From the NCBI RefSeq assembly GCF_022581195.2, contig NC_061480.1, positions 2,418,001 through 2,482,000 on the forward strand: 64,000 bases of DNA. The letters are read 5' to 3'. Below, piece after piece: positions 1 through 12,300 of this stretch; within the stretch, counting starts at the first letter, position 1; each line of letters begins with the position of its first letter. The notes beneath the pieces were generated by a model. That model saw only the letters and a program-made list of their open reading frames with translations. It searched no databases and was not told where the DNA came from. A program made the translations under genes and the position numbers. The DNA comes from Helicoverpa zea. Taxonomy: Eukaryota > Arthropoda > Insecta > Lepidoptera > Noctuidae.

Positions 1-88
1 CGAGGCTGTCAGCTAACAAAGCATGCCTCACGAGCAGTGCTTCGCCTTCTGGATGTCCTCCGTTCACCATTTATGTGGCCACATGACC
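1..88 (-). pseudogene. decayed partial copy of kst exon 37
   Basis: Bases 1-88 align to 193-280 of exon 37 with roughly a dozen substitutions. Read in the exon frame, the copy has a stop codon (minus strand TAA at 73-71) where the exon has a serine codon, so it cannot be a functional extra exon. It may extend beyond the left edge. Confidence 0.85.
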
Positions 89-134
89 AAATCACGAAAA
101 AACTAAGACTTTTTCTTAATAAATAGCGACTTAC

Positions 135-328
135 CTGCAAACCGATTCAACGAGCGCCTTCTGCCTTTGAGCAGCAAGTCTCTGAAGCCTCGCGAGGCTG
201 TCAGCTAACAAGGCATGCCTCGCAAGCAGCGCCTCGCCTTCCGGATGTCCTCCATTCGCCATGGATGTGGCCACGTGGCCCATTTCTGCTATGATCGCTG
301 CGTATGTGTCGAGTTCAAGTTCGACGGC
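135..328 (-). CDS. kst: kst exon 37, spectrin repeat, last complete exon in window
   Basis: AVELELDTYAAIIAEMGHVA then RLAAQRQKALVESVCR, followed by a GTAAGT donor, so the gene continues to the left of the window. A decayed copy occupies 1-88. Confidence 0.93.
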
Positions 329-3300
329 CTGGGTAACAGAATTAAAATGTTAGGGCAACAGTTAGGCAATTGGCTGATGTGCGAAACTGCACTATTAGTT
401 TAGTTAATAGGTACATGTATCATAATTGTAAATTAGAATCGTAGTACATTTCAAGCAAAAACATTGTATTAATTAAAGATTTCGCAACTATTTTTCGCCA
501 ACAATTGTAACCGAACCCTAGCTTTTGAGGTTCCAAATCGATAAAGTTAAGGCTGCCAACTGATCTCTTCAATATGCTCCATTTGAGTAGACACTTGACT
601 AAATATAAACCATTTTGGAATGGCTTAACACAAAAATACATATAAAAAACCGGCCAAGTGCGAGTCGGACTCGTGCACGAAGGGTTCCGTAAATTACAGT
701 TAAATCAACCTATCTCAAAAACTATAAGAGATACTTTGATCAAACCAAAAATCGTTGAAAGAGTTAATTAGCATGCATCACCTCTATTTTTTTTAGAATT
801 TTATACCCCGTAGTTATAAAAATAGAGGGGGGGGGACATACTTTTTACGACTTTGAGAGCTGATATCTCAAAAACCGTTCACTTTAAGAAAAATGTTTTT
901 TAGAAAACTTTATATCATTTTAAAAGACCTTTCCATTGATACCCCACACGGGTATGTACATCGAAAAAAAAAATTTCATCCCTCAGTTACATGTATGGGG
1001 GGCCCCACCCCCAATTCTTTTTTTTACTATTTAGTGTCATATTTTTGTAGCGGTTCATACAACACATATTCCCATCAAATTTCATCACTGTAGTACTTAT
1101 AGTTTCCGAGTAAATCGGCTGTGACAGACGGACAGACGGACAGACGGACAGACGGACATGACGAAACTATAAGGGTTCCGTTTTTGCCATTTTGGCTACG
1201 GAACCCTAAAAAATGAGGCTTAAAATAATGATTCAATTCATATTCATAACATTCATAACTGTTATTATCGTCTTTACATTGATTTTTAGCTGAATTTTAT
1301 CTCAAAATTTAGTTTAAAAAAAGCTTTATCAATATTGTTAAGTTCAACACGGAATCAAATGGAGTCCAGCAGATATTATTGATATAAAAATGTTTGTCGA
1401 AACTTTTTTGTGTAGGTATTAGTAGTTAAAAACAATTTTATTTATTTATATAAATAAATCATAAGCTAGTTTTCTTTTTTTAATATTAATGTATTTATAA
1501 AAAAAATCCTCACCTTATGCCTAGTCAACAAATGCGTAGCCCTATGTCGATCCTTAGCGACATCAGCGTGAGCCAACGCAGCAGCCTTGTCCGCCAACCA
1601 TGCGTCCACCTCCAGGGCCTCATGCAAGAACTGCTGAGCTTTCAGAGCTGACTCCAGGGCCTGGCCTCGGCTGTCGGCTGCTGAGGAGACAGCCTTGTAG
1701 CCAGCTTCCAGTTCTGAGCAGAGGGCTTCGATCTGTCGGTTAAAATGTTGAGATCAAAAACCTGAATTCATAACTTATTTAAATTAGTCATACAATTGTA
1801 TTCATTATAAGCTGTAATTTAACCTTTATATAAGAATATACTATGTACTAACTTTCTGTGCTATATATAGAAAATTCTATGTAAAGGTTTTCCGTAAATA
1901 AATTTTATTATTATTTATTATAAGCAGAGAAACAGCAATTTTCAACTGTCAAAATTAAGTTATACAGCCTCCAAAAACCTCTCAAGTTTGTATGTACTTT
2001 CTAAGTATATCTTGGACACCAATGACTGTGACAACAATGGACAACAATGTCCTACAGTTACTGTAAGTCCAGTAAACTGTAGGTCCCGGCTGTCATTGAA
2101 CATCCTTGGCAATCGTTGACACCAGTCTTATCAAGAGGTACTACGTTGCCCGGGTAACTGGTTGAGCAGGTCAGATAGGGCAGTCCCTCTTTGTAAAGCA
2201 CTGGTACTCAGCTGCATCCGGTTAGACTGGAAGCCGACCCCAATATAGTTGGGAAAAGGCTTGGGAGTTGATGACCCACCTTCTCCTTCTGAGGATGCCC
2301 TTCCTCCACGAGCGCAGTACCATGCGCTATCACTCTCTCGATCAAGGGTCTTCGCCCCACCAGCTCGGCTTTGAGCTTGCCGTGCTTCTTCTGAGCTGTC
2401 TGAGCTGCGTGAAGGTCCGTTGGCATGACCTCGGAGGAGGCGGCTGCTGACCTCTCTGAGAGCCAGTCCAGTTCACCCGCTACTTCTGCTGCGAATTTGT
2501 GTAGTCTGTGGGAATGTTTAAAATTGTTAAAAATGGATATTCGTCGTTTTAATAAAATAATATACTCAAAAAAAAATATTTTATGACTTTTTTCTATTCA
2601 AATGTGTTGTCTTTAGCCATTTGATTGAAAGGTTATTTCAGCAATTTAGATAGGTCGGAAATATTTAGATATTTAAAATAAATGAAAAATATACATTTCA
2701 GTATTTTTTACACCCTGGTGACAGACAGGCAGCATAGTCTTATTAATAGGGTCCTATTTTAAACTATGTGTAGAAAATCTTAAAAACAAATTGAAATCAG
2801 GGTTCTTATTATACTCTCTATTCTATTTGTTCCAAGAAATGTGTATTCTCTATGGAATCTGGTCTGAATTATTCTTTGTGCTCATATTTACAAAAAATAA
2901 ATGAATTATATGTTTTCAATTTGATTTTCACAATATTTATCCAAAAACACTTACTGCAAACTACTTTCTAAAGCCTGCCTCCTCTTAGCCGCAGGTGGTT
3001 GCAACGCCCTCACAGCCTGCAGCAGTGCGGCCGACTCCCTCTCTATAGCGGCGGCGTCGAAGTGACCTCCGGAGACCAGGTCAGCACCTTGAGCCGCTAG
3101 GGAAGTCGCTTTGGATTCCCAGAGGGATAGTTCTTGTTCTAAGGCCTGGGGAAGAAATTGTGAATGTTATATGTAGCTATATGTAAAAAGTCTTGTTAGT
3201 TGCATTATTTACAACTCAAAAACGGCTGAAAAATGAAATTGAAACTGGTTATAAATTGATGAAAAGAATTGAAAATTGGTAGGAGCTTAGAATCAGGAGA

Positions 3301-6300
3301 TGGATAATGGATATAGGATACTCTTTTTATCTCCAAGCGAGTACGGAACCGATCAAGATCATCGGAGTTTATTTGTTTGTTTAAACGCGCTAATCTCGCT
3401 CTTGGTTGGATAAAAAAAATAGTTCGGTGTTAGAAAGCCCGTGTGTAGAAAAGGGCTGCTTATTATCCGAGTGCCTGTTTTTCCTTTATTTGGCAGTCGG
3501 TTCGGGTAGTCAGAAGCCAAAAATCTCACAACCAGTTTTACCAAGTCTCGTGTTGTGAGTAACTGGGTTGAGGAGGTCGATTAGAACAGTAGCTCTTTGT
3601 GGCACACTGGTACTCAGCTACATCAGGTTAGACTGGAAGCCGACCCCAACATAGTTGGGAAAAGGCTCGGGAGAGATTAAAATTATACTAATTTTATACG
3701 GATATATTATATAACCGGCGTTTCGGATCCTTAATAATATAAATGTCTGATATTAAATAGTTTTATTTAAATGTCTAATATTCGTGCAAGTGTCAGAAAT
3801 AAACAGATTGACTTACCTGATGTTGGTTGAGCAGTCTCTTGCAGCTCCTCAAGTCGGTACCAATTTCCTCACTCTTCAGAGCTCGCTCCAAGTCTATCAG
3901 ACGTGCCTTCGCGTCTTCTACAGATCTGGTGAAGAAGAATATTTTATGTAGAGTAGTTCTTGTTTGGAAATGAAATAGTTTGATAATAAAGAAGAAGAGA
4001 TAAAGGGTCTTGGGTTTTGTAACGCTGTCATAAATATGTACATAGGAAAATCGCTGCATTTGATTACATACACCCATGTTTTTACAAAATAACAAATTCT
4101 GCTGAAATTTACGTGTTTTTTTTTTTGGTATTTTAATAGACCCATATAAGAATTGCTTCAAAAATAAAAATGAGATTATTTCGTAACATGATCCACCGGT
4201 CTTTTGCTTGCTTAAAGCGCTAATCTCAGGAATTACTGGTTCAATTTGAAAAAATATTCTTTCATTCTTACTTTTTACTGAATTTACTTGAAGATGTTGG
4301 CGCAACCGCTGGCAAAAGCTAGTCTATATTTTATCTCTTAATTGGTTCAACACTAAGAGCAATTATATGTAAGTCAGCTACAAAACTTATCTAAAGTTCC
4401 TTCTTTTTACACTTATTTTTAAAACTAATCTATTTTTTTAATTTAATCCATACCTCCTATGTTTCCTCTGCTGAGCCGCCTGTCGGAGCTTGCTGCCCTT
4501 ATCTCTAGAAGCAGCAACCAACTCCTCCCACGCGGTCTGCAGTCCCGACAGGTGTTCCGACACTTCTGACGCCCGGGACGGGTCTGACTTCTGCAGGGAT
4601 TGGCCGATCTGTGGGGGAGGGAGATTATTGAGAATTTTCTTACGAGTTACAAACTGTATGTTAATTTTAAATGAATTCAAAAGAAAGACGTTCTTAGTTT
4701 GACTTTTAAATGAATTCAAAAGAAAGACGTTCTTAGTTTGACTTTTAAATGAATTCAAAAGAAAGACGTTCTTAGTTTGACTTTTGTATGTATGTTTGTG
4801 TGCGATTATCGCGTTCGGCTGTACTGAGTTTGATGCAGAGAGAGAGAGAGAGAGATGACGCTGAAAAAGCGTAGTTTTTGTCAGGCTTAGGAGGAGGTCC
4901 CTTATCTAAAACATATACATGTAGTAGTTCAATTTCGTCATAAAAAACTCTCACTTTGTAGTTTTGACTGACTTCAACTTTTTTGGATTTTTAAGTTTAT
5001 GAAGTATGACCTCAGATTATTCAGCATATCTTAACGATAAAAAAATTAAGATATGGGTTATAGTAATTTGGCCTTGGACGACCGACCGTGGCTTCAAGCC
5101 ACCCTTCCGATCAGATTCGGTGGCCTCGGTGTCCGCAAAATTTCCAGTTTAAGTCTACCGGCGTTCCTATCCTCGGTCTGCGGCACTAAGGAGTTGACCA
5201 GAAAAATTTTAGCCCCTTCACTGGTCGATTCTGAGGTGCCGTGTCTGACTGATGGCATGAACGCCTGGAAAGTGGCTTGCCCAAACACAGCCTTCCCTGA
5301 CAACCCGGCTTCCCAGATACAGTGGGACGAGCCGTTCTGCAGATTGACGAGAAATAAACTAATTGAAACGTCTGTCAATACTGCTGAGCGTGCCCGCCTA
5401 CTGGCTGTGGGAGAGTGGGAGTCAGGGTTATGGCTTCACGCACTGCCGTCACCCAGCGTTGGGACCATGCTGGGTGACACTACATTCCGGCTCGCTACAT
5501 GCCTACGCCTCGGCGCTCCCACTGCGGCTCCGCATCGCTGCCAGTGCGGTGAATCTGTGGACCGCCTTTGGCACCATGGTCTTTCCTGTAGCAAAAGTGC
5601 TGGTCGCATGGCACGACACGCCAGCATAAATGACATTATCCGTCGTGCTCTTGTCACCGCCGGAGTGCCAGCCATTTTAGAACCCAGAGGCTTGGCACGC
5701 GACGATGGCAAGAGACCAGACGGGATGTCTATAATGCCTTGGAAGATGGGAAGGTCTTTGGTGTGGGACGCAACCTGCGTCGACACCCTTGCACCTTCCC
5801 ACCTTCCCAGTACGGCGAGCTGTGTCGGTGCAGCTGCTGCAGCCGCGGAAAACCTCAAGCGGCACAAATATGTAAACCTCACCGGCAATTGCATTTTTGA
5901 GCCGTTTGGGGTTGAAACCCTGGGACCATGGGGCCCAAGTGCCCACAGACTCTTTCGAGAAATTAGTAAGCGATTAGTGGAGTCCACTCGTGACCAAAGG
6001 GCTGGCCTATACTTCGGTCAAAGGATATGCATTGCCATCCAGCGTGGCAATGCAGCCAGCCTTTTGGGCACGATCCCAGCTGACAGCGATGCGGATGAAT
6101 ATTTTGATACTTAGTTTTAATATTTCCCTATAATAAGATCATTTTGTTAACAAAAATGTTTCCTTTTTATTTTATTTTTTTATGTTAGAACAGTATTCGC
6201 TGGCTCTCAGTCTATGCACTAAAGCAATACATTTTATGATTTTAACACAATGTCAAAACAAAAAAGATATGGGTTTAGTTATAAAAATTATGTATTACTT

Positions 6301-9300
6301 ACACTTTCAACATTTCTCAGTTGTTTCTCGTTCGCTTGTAGCTCTCTCTCGAAGGCTTCGTGCTTTTGTAATTTGCGCTCCAAATTGGCTAGGTCCCTGT
6401 TAAACAAAATAATATGTTTAACAAATTTTGGCACTCCTAATATCACAAACCTAATATTAACACAAATACAAATAATACATAAATACTACAATATTATAAT
6501 ACTAACATAAATATGATAGAATATAAGGATTGTATACTGGTTTGATTTTTATGAAACTTTGTTATTCACAATAGCTTGTAAGTTTTTTTACCTATTTGCG
6601 GGAAGTAGTTCCCTTGACACACGGATGAAACCACGAGGTAAAGCTAGTTTATGAATATACCTCTATAATATTGCACTCAAACTATTTAAAATGTATAATA
6701 TTAAAAATAGATAGGTGCTAACCTGTAGCTCTGGTCTTTAGCCGTTCTTGTCTTGTCTTGAATCCAAGTTTGCAATTCTTCTGTCGCAGCCACAAACTGT
6801 AACAAAATGAATTATAAATAAAGGTATTATCTAAACATTTTTTGGTAATGGTTTGGCAAGGTATTATCTAAGTATTTGTTTGTACATAACTAAAGGTTCG
6901 GAAACCACTGATCCGATTAGCAAACTAACAGATATAGGTAGGTTCTAACAATAGTTTCCAAGCTGTGTGTTGTAATCAAACGGGTTCTTTTTTAGATTAA
7001 AAACATTTTTTTTTGTTCTTTTCTCCTGTTACTGTTACAGCCTTTTTATCGCCCCACTGCTGGGCTGCGGCCTCCTCTCACACGGAGAAGGATTGAGCAT
7101 TAATCACCACTCTCTCTTTTCTCCTGATTGAACTTAATACATAATGTATGTAATATGTATAAATCTGACCTGTTGATGTGCCAAGCTAGCGAGTAGCGCG
7201 CGGCGTCGCTCGGCGGCCGCGTGCCGCACCGTGTCGCGACGCTGCAGCACCGCTGCACGACGGGCTGCGATACTGCGAAAAAAAAATGATAATTATAATG
7301 TCAGAACACATTTTCACACACGATTAGCCCCATATTACGTTATTAGTTAACATGTGTTATGGGTGCTAACACAACTGATAAACTACATATAGTTACATTA
7401 CATATATATGTTACCGTAAGATTACAAACATCGTTAGATTACAATCTATCTCGAGAGATTGTAAACTGTCGAATTATTGTGAACCGTAACATCTGATTGC
7501 AATTTAACGCATTATTTTTCGCTATATTATAATCTATCGATGAGAAATTGTCAAATTGTCAACTGTCCGAAAGCTCTCTCTGATTGGTCAGTCTTTTTGT
7601 AAGATCGACCAATCACGACCAGCCGTTCTGTTCCCATGGAGTTCCCGTAGAGTTAGGAATGAAATAGAGGTGTCAGTTAAATAAAATAAATGCTCTTCAA
7701 AAATTCTTCAAGTATTAAATTTATATAAAAATAACTCTTATAAAAATACAGTTAGGTATTTTGTCTTCAAATACAAACTAATATTTAAAAATAAAATAAA
7801 AGGGGTGCTAATTAAACAGGCTTCTTTTTAATATCATTATTCGCCCCCAAAAATGTATATTGCCTTCTAAATTACTAAGTCAGCCACAATTAATAAAGCG
7901 TCGAGCATCTAAATAATACTATCTTAGCCACGAGTTATCTTCCACTCTAAATACAACTCAGCATGATGGTTATTTTTTTGCATCTAAGTAGCATGCATTC
8001 TAACAGTAAACTTCTTAAATACTATTAAATGACATCATAAAAATATTTATTTACCTTCTAATTTTTTTACTCGTACCTACTGAGTTTTTTGTTTAAAATA
8101 TAACACATCCCATATTAATTGACCCAGCATGGAAGTAAGCATGCAACATGCAGCAAGCATAACTTCTGTCACGGCTCCGGCGCTGCGGGGCTCCGGCGGT
8201 CCCATGCGAGCTTATCGTCGCAGATGGTTTTCACGCTCACCACCGCAGCTTCGGCTTGCTGGCCGGCGGAGCCGGACAGCCTCAGCCGCGGCGGCGAGCG
8301 CTGAAACTACCTGCGCCTCAGCTCGCAGGCCGCCTCGCCCCTCCGCGCCTACGCGGTTTTGAATTGCACTCTAGGGGTAGGGCAGACAAGACTACGTGGA
8401 GTCGGTTTTGCAGCGATTCGTTTTCGTCACTAACTTCAATTTTTAATACAATTTTTAATTGTGTGTAATTTGAGTCTTAAAAATTAAGTACAATTTTTGA
8501 TTTTATAAAAAATTAAACCGTCACTTATTTTTGCACGTCAAAGAGCTGTGACACCGGGAGTTGCAAAGAACATTGTCTTTTTTGACGTTCTACCAATCAG
8601 CGCGCAAGATGCATTCCGTTCTACGCCAGTTGACAATTTGACCGCTCTACATCGCTCTCGATCTTACAAAAAGACTGACCAATCAGGGAGAGCTTTCGGA
8701 CAGTTGACAATTTGACAATTTCTCATCGATAGATTATAATATAGCGAAAAATAATGCGTTAAATTGCAATCAGGTGTTACGGTTTACAATAATTCGACAG
8801 TTTACAATCTCTCGAGATAGATTGTAATCTAACGATGTTTGTAATCTTACGGTGACATATACATATTTAAGACGACCTCGATGGCGCAATGGTCATCATG
8901 CCGGACCGCCGAACCTGAGGTCCCGGGTTCGATTCCCGGTTCGGTCGACATTTGTGTGATGAGCATGCTTGTTGGCCGTGGTCTGGGTGTTATGATATGT
9001 ATTTATAAATATGTATATATGTAGCTATATGTAGTTTATCAGTTGTGTTAGCACCCATAACACAAGTTAATTAATAACTTACCATGGGGCTAACCGACCG
9101 TGTGTGAAAAAGGTGTCCCGACATTATTTATTATTTATTATTATTTATTATTATTTATTTATTTATAAATACATATTGTAACACCCAGACCACGGCCAAC
9201 AAGCATGCTCCTCACACAAATATCGACTGAACCGGGAATCGAAACCGGGACATGTTGACCATTGCGCCATCGAGGTCGTCAATTATAATTGTGTCTCTTC

Positions 9301-12300
9301 CAGACCACGGGACTACAGACTCCCGGATTTGTGGGAAGCGAACGTGTTTAATCATTATTATTTTTTCTACCACGTTGGTCGCAGTGATTAGAATCCTGGA
9401 TAAGGCCGAAATCGTTTTGTGGCGTCATCAAAATCATAACACATTGATTTCTGACTCTTTCGCGAATATAAGACATTTAAATAAAACCACTTTTACGGAT
9501 TACTAAAAACTATAATGTACCTAAGCCCACTAAAAGTGTCTAAATCTACTAAAAATGAACTAAAAACTACTAAAAAGTGACTAAAACCTTCTAAAAAATG
9601 ACTAAAACCTACTCAAAAACGACTCAAACTAAGTAAAACCACTTACTGTGATGCAGCATAATGCGGTATTCTCTCAAGAGCCTCTGCCCTCTGTGAGAAC
9701 GCTGCTAGACGTTCATCTTGAGCTGCAAGTCTTGCTTCTAGCTCCTCGTATCGCTTACTTACCAAATACCTATTGCAAACCAACTAAAAAGTCCCCAAAC
9801 CTACTAAAAACTCACTAAAAAGTGACTAAAACCTACTAAAAAGCGGCTAAAACCTACTGAAAAGTGACTAAAGCCTACTAAAAAATGACTAAAAATAAGT
9901 AAAACTACTTACTGTGACGCAGCATAATGCGGTATTCTCTCTAGCGCCTCTGCCCTCTGTGAGAACGCTGCTAGACGTTCATCTTGGGCTGCTAATCTGG
10001 CTTCTAACTCCTCGTGCCGTTTGATTAGGGCTTCGGCCTCGTCTACTGATGACTGTGGGATAAGGGGATGTGGTTTAGTATGATTTTTTAATTTACAGAT
10101 TTTAAAGAACATTTTTAACTAATAAAATGGTATGAAAGATTTGTGGAAAACATGGTTTGAAGCACGGCCAAAATCTCACCATCACCTTTTTTGTGACATT
10201 AGGTAAATAATAAATGTAAAAGGAAAAAATACCGCGAAAAAAAAATGGATTTTAAAAATCATCAAAAATACGAATACGAATCGGAATGAATGTCAAACAC
10301 GTCTTAATTTGCTATTTTGTATCTGAAATCCCTAGTTTATTGACAAAATAGTTTTGAACCTTGAAATGGTTGAGCCGATTTTGATGAAACATGTCTAAGA
10401 ATCCACTGTAGGTCACTATTGGACGTAGTTATGCAGAAACGTTCCAACCCACAAGTCACCCGAAATCGAGTTATTGTGATTGAACAGCCTAAAATTTAGC
10501 ATATGGTTATCTAAACTCAATATAATTCAACAATAAAACCTCTAGTACCTTTACTAGTTAGAATAAAAAAGAATACAACTGAAACGCGTAAATGCTTATA
10601 TCTCAAATTCAAGTTTAATTTGAGATATAAGCATTTACGCGTACAGTGGGTTGGAACGTTTCTGCATAACTACGTCCTATTTATCCTAGTTACGCGAAGT
10701 AATTCCTGCAGGATACAGGTGAAACCAGAGATAATGCTTGTGGGATGCGGGTCAAACCGCAAAAAAATTGCTATAAATCGAATCAAAAGGTTTTCACACG
10801 TTTCTGTTAGTAAATATTTACAAAAAATACACAATTCTCTCACCCCAAACTGCTTGTACTCTAGATAAGCCTCATGAGCGCCGGTGGAGGCGTCGATCTG
10901 ATCGCACTCGCGGTTGAAGCTCTGTAGCTGAACTAGCTGCTTGAGATACGCGTCTTTGTCTTGCCATTCTGTTGAGAAATAGATAATTATTAATAATTTT
11001 TCCTTTTAGATATGCTTGCTAGTCTTAACAATGGGTATTGGGCTACCCGGGTAACTGGGTTGAGGAGGTCAGATAGGCAGTCGCTCCTTGTAAAAACACT
11101 GGTACTCAGCTACATCCGGTTAGACTGGAAGCCTACCCAAACATAGTTAAAAGGCTCAGAGGATAAGTCAAGCTTGTCACGAGTAAAAGGCTTGTCAGTT
11201 GCCAATGGAAAGTACTTAATGATGTCTATAAAATTAAAGAAAGGTGAACAGAAAAATATCAGGTTTCCTCAAGATATGTTCCTTCGCCTTTACTTAGTCA
11301 TCTGTGTCTAAGATATAGTTAGAAATTTTGGTAATGGTAAATTGAACTGTATTACTACAAACACAAAGCCTATATTACCTTTAGCAACAGCCTGGTGGTT
11401 ATTCTTTAAGCTCTTAATATTGTAAGCTATCACTTTATAACCAAAATTGGACTCTATCACCAAAAATACAAGGCATGTAATAAATAGCACCTTTAGCACC
11501 AGACCTAAAAACTCTCTTTGCAAGCTAAACTGAACTCTATCTCCATACACATAACGCATATATTACCTTTAGCAACAGCCTGGTGATCATTCTCCAAGCT
11601 CTTGATCTTGTCAGCGACGTCGGTGAGAGAAGGATTATTGGCCAACAGCTGTTTGCCGAGACCTATCACTTCTTTGTACCTGTTGAAAAATAAATAATAT
11701 TGTATAGAAATATAGTGTTTTGGTAAATAAATAATTAGGTAAGAACGGTAGTATGGTGGTAAAGTATAGATTTATATTGTGAATGCGAAAGGTAGAATGT
11801 TTTTAGGGATATTTATTACTCTTTCAAGCGGAAACTACCGAATGGATTTTGATGAATCTTGACAGTAATATCTGAAGTAAATGTACAAACAGGAAACATT
11901 TTTTTGTTTGTTTCTACTTCAAGGCTCCGAATCTACTTGAACGTGTTAAAAAATTCTTAAATTTTTGAGAAGCTACAAGAATAATCTATCTGTTCCCGAA
12001 GTAACTTATGCTATATTTTATCCAGGTACTAGAAGTAATTTCTCGAACAACTAAATATTTTAAACGAGCACGTCAAAACTACAATACAATTTTGCAGACA
12101 TCTAGTCTCGGTTATACATCCATTTGTCACTATAAAGACGTACGTTTTATTCTAGTAATTCTTATAAAAAACGAATACATACTCATCATCATGCGCTTTG
12201 ATATCGTCCATGAGTTCGTGGTGTTGCTTGTGTAACGCCTCAGCCGTCGCCACGTCCTTAGCCGTCGCTTCTTGTGCTAGTTGCTCGCGTACTTTCTGTT

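Noticed and set aside
3793..4305. 170-residue minus-strand ORF
   Set aside because: Only the end is real (kst exon 33). The rest is intron read-through with no domain.
5436..5987. 183-residue minus-strand ORF
   Set aside because: Antisense shadow of the retrotransposon ORF at 5053-6114.
8119..8468. GC-rich block as a missing kst exon
   Set aside because: Exons 28 and 29 already join in phase with an uninterrupted spectrin repeat. The block lies inside a transposon with matching inverted ends, and its best frame has a stop and no helix motif.
8871..8945. tRNA gene (B box GGTTCGATTCCCGG with GATGGCGCAAT start)
   Set aside because: It continues into a repeated body and tail, has inverted relatives nearby, and lacks a clean acceptor stem. 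It is a SINE head.
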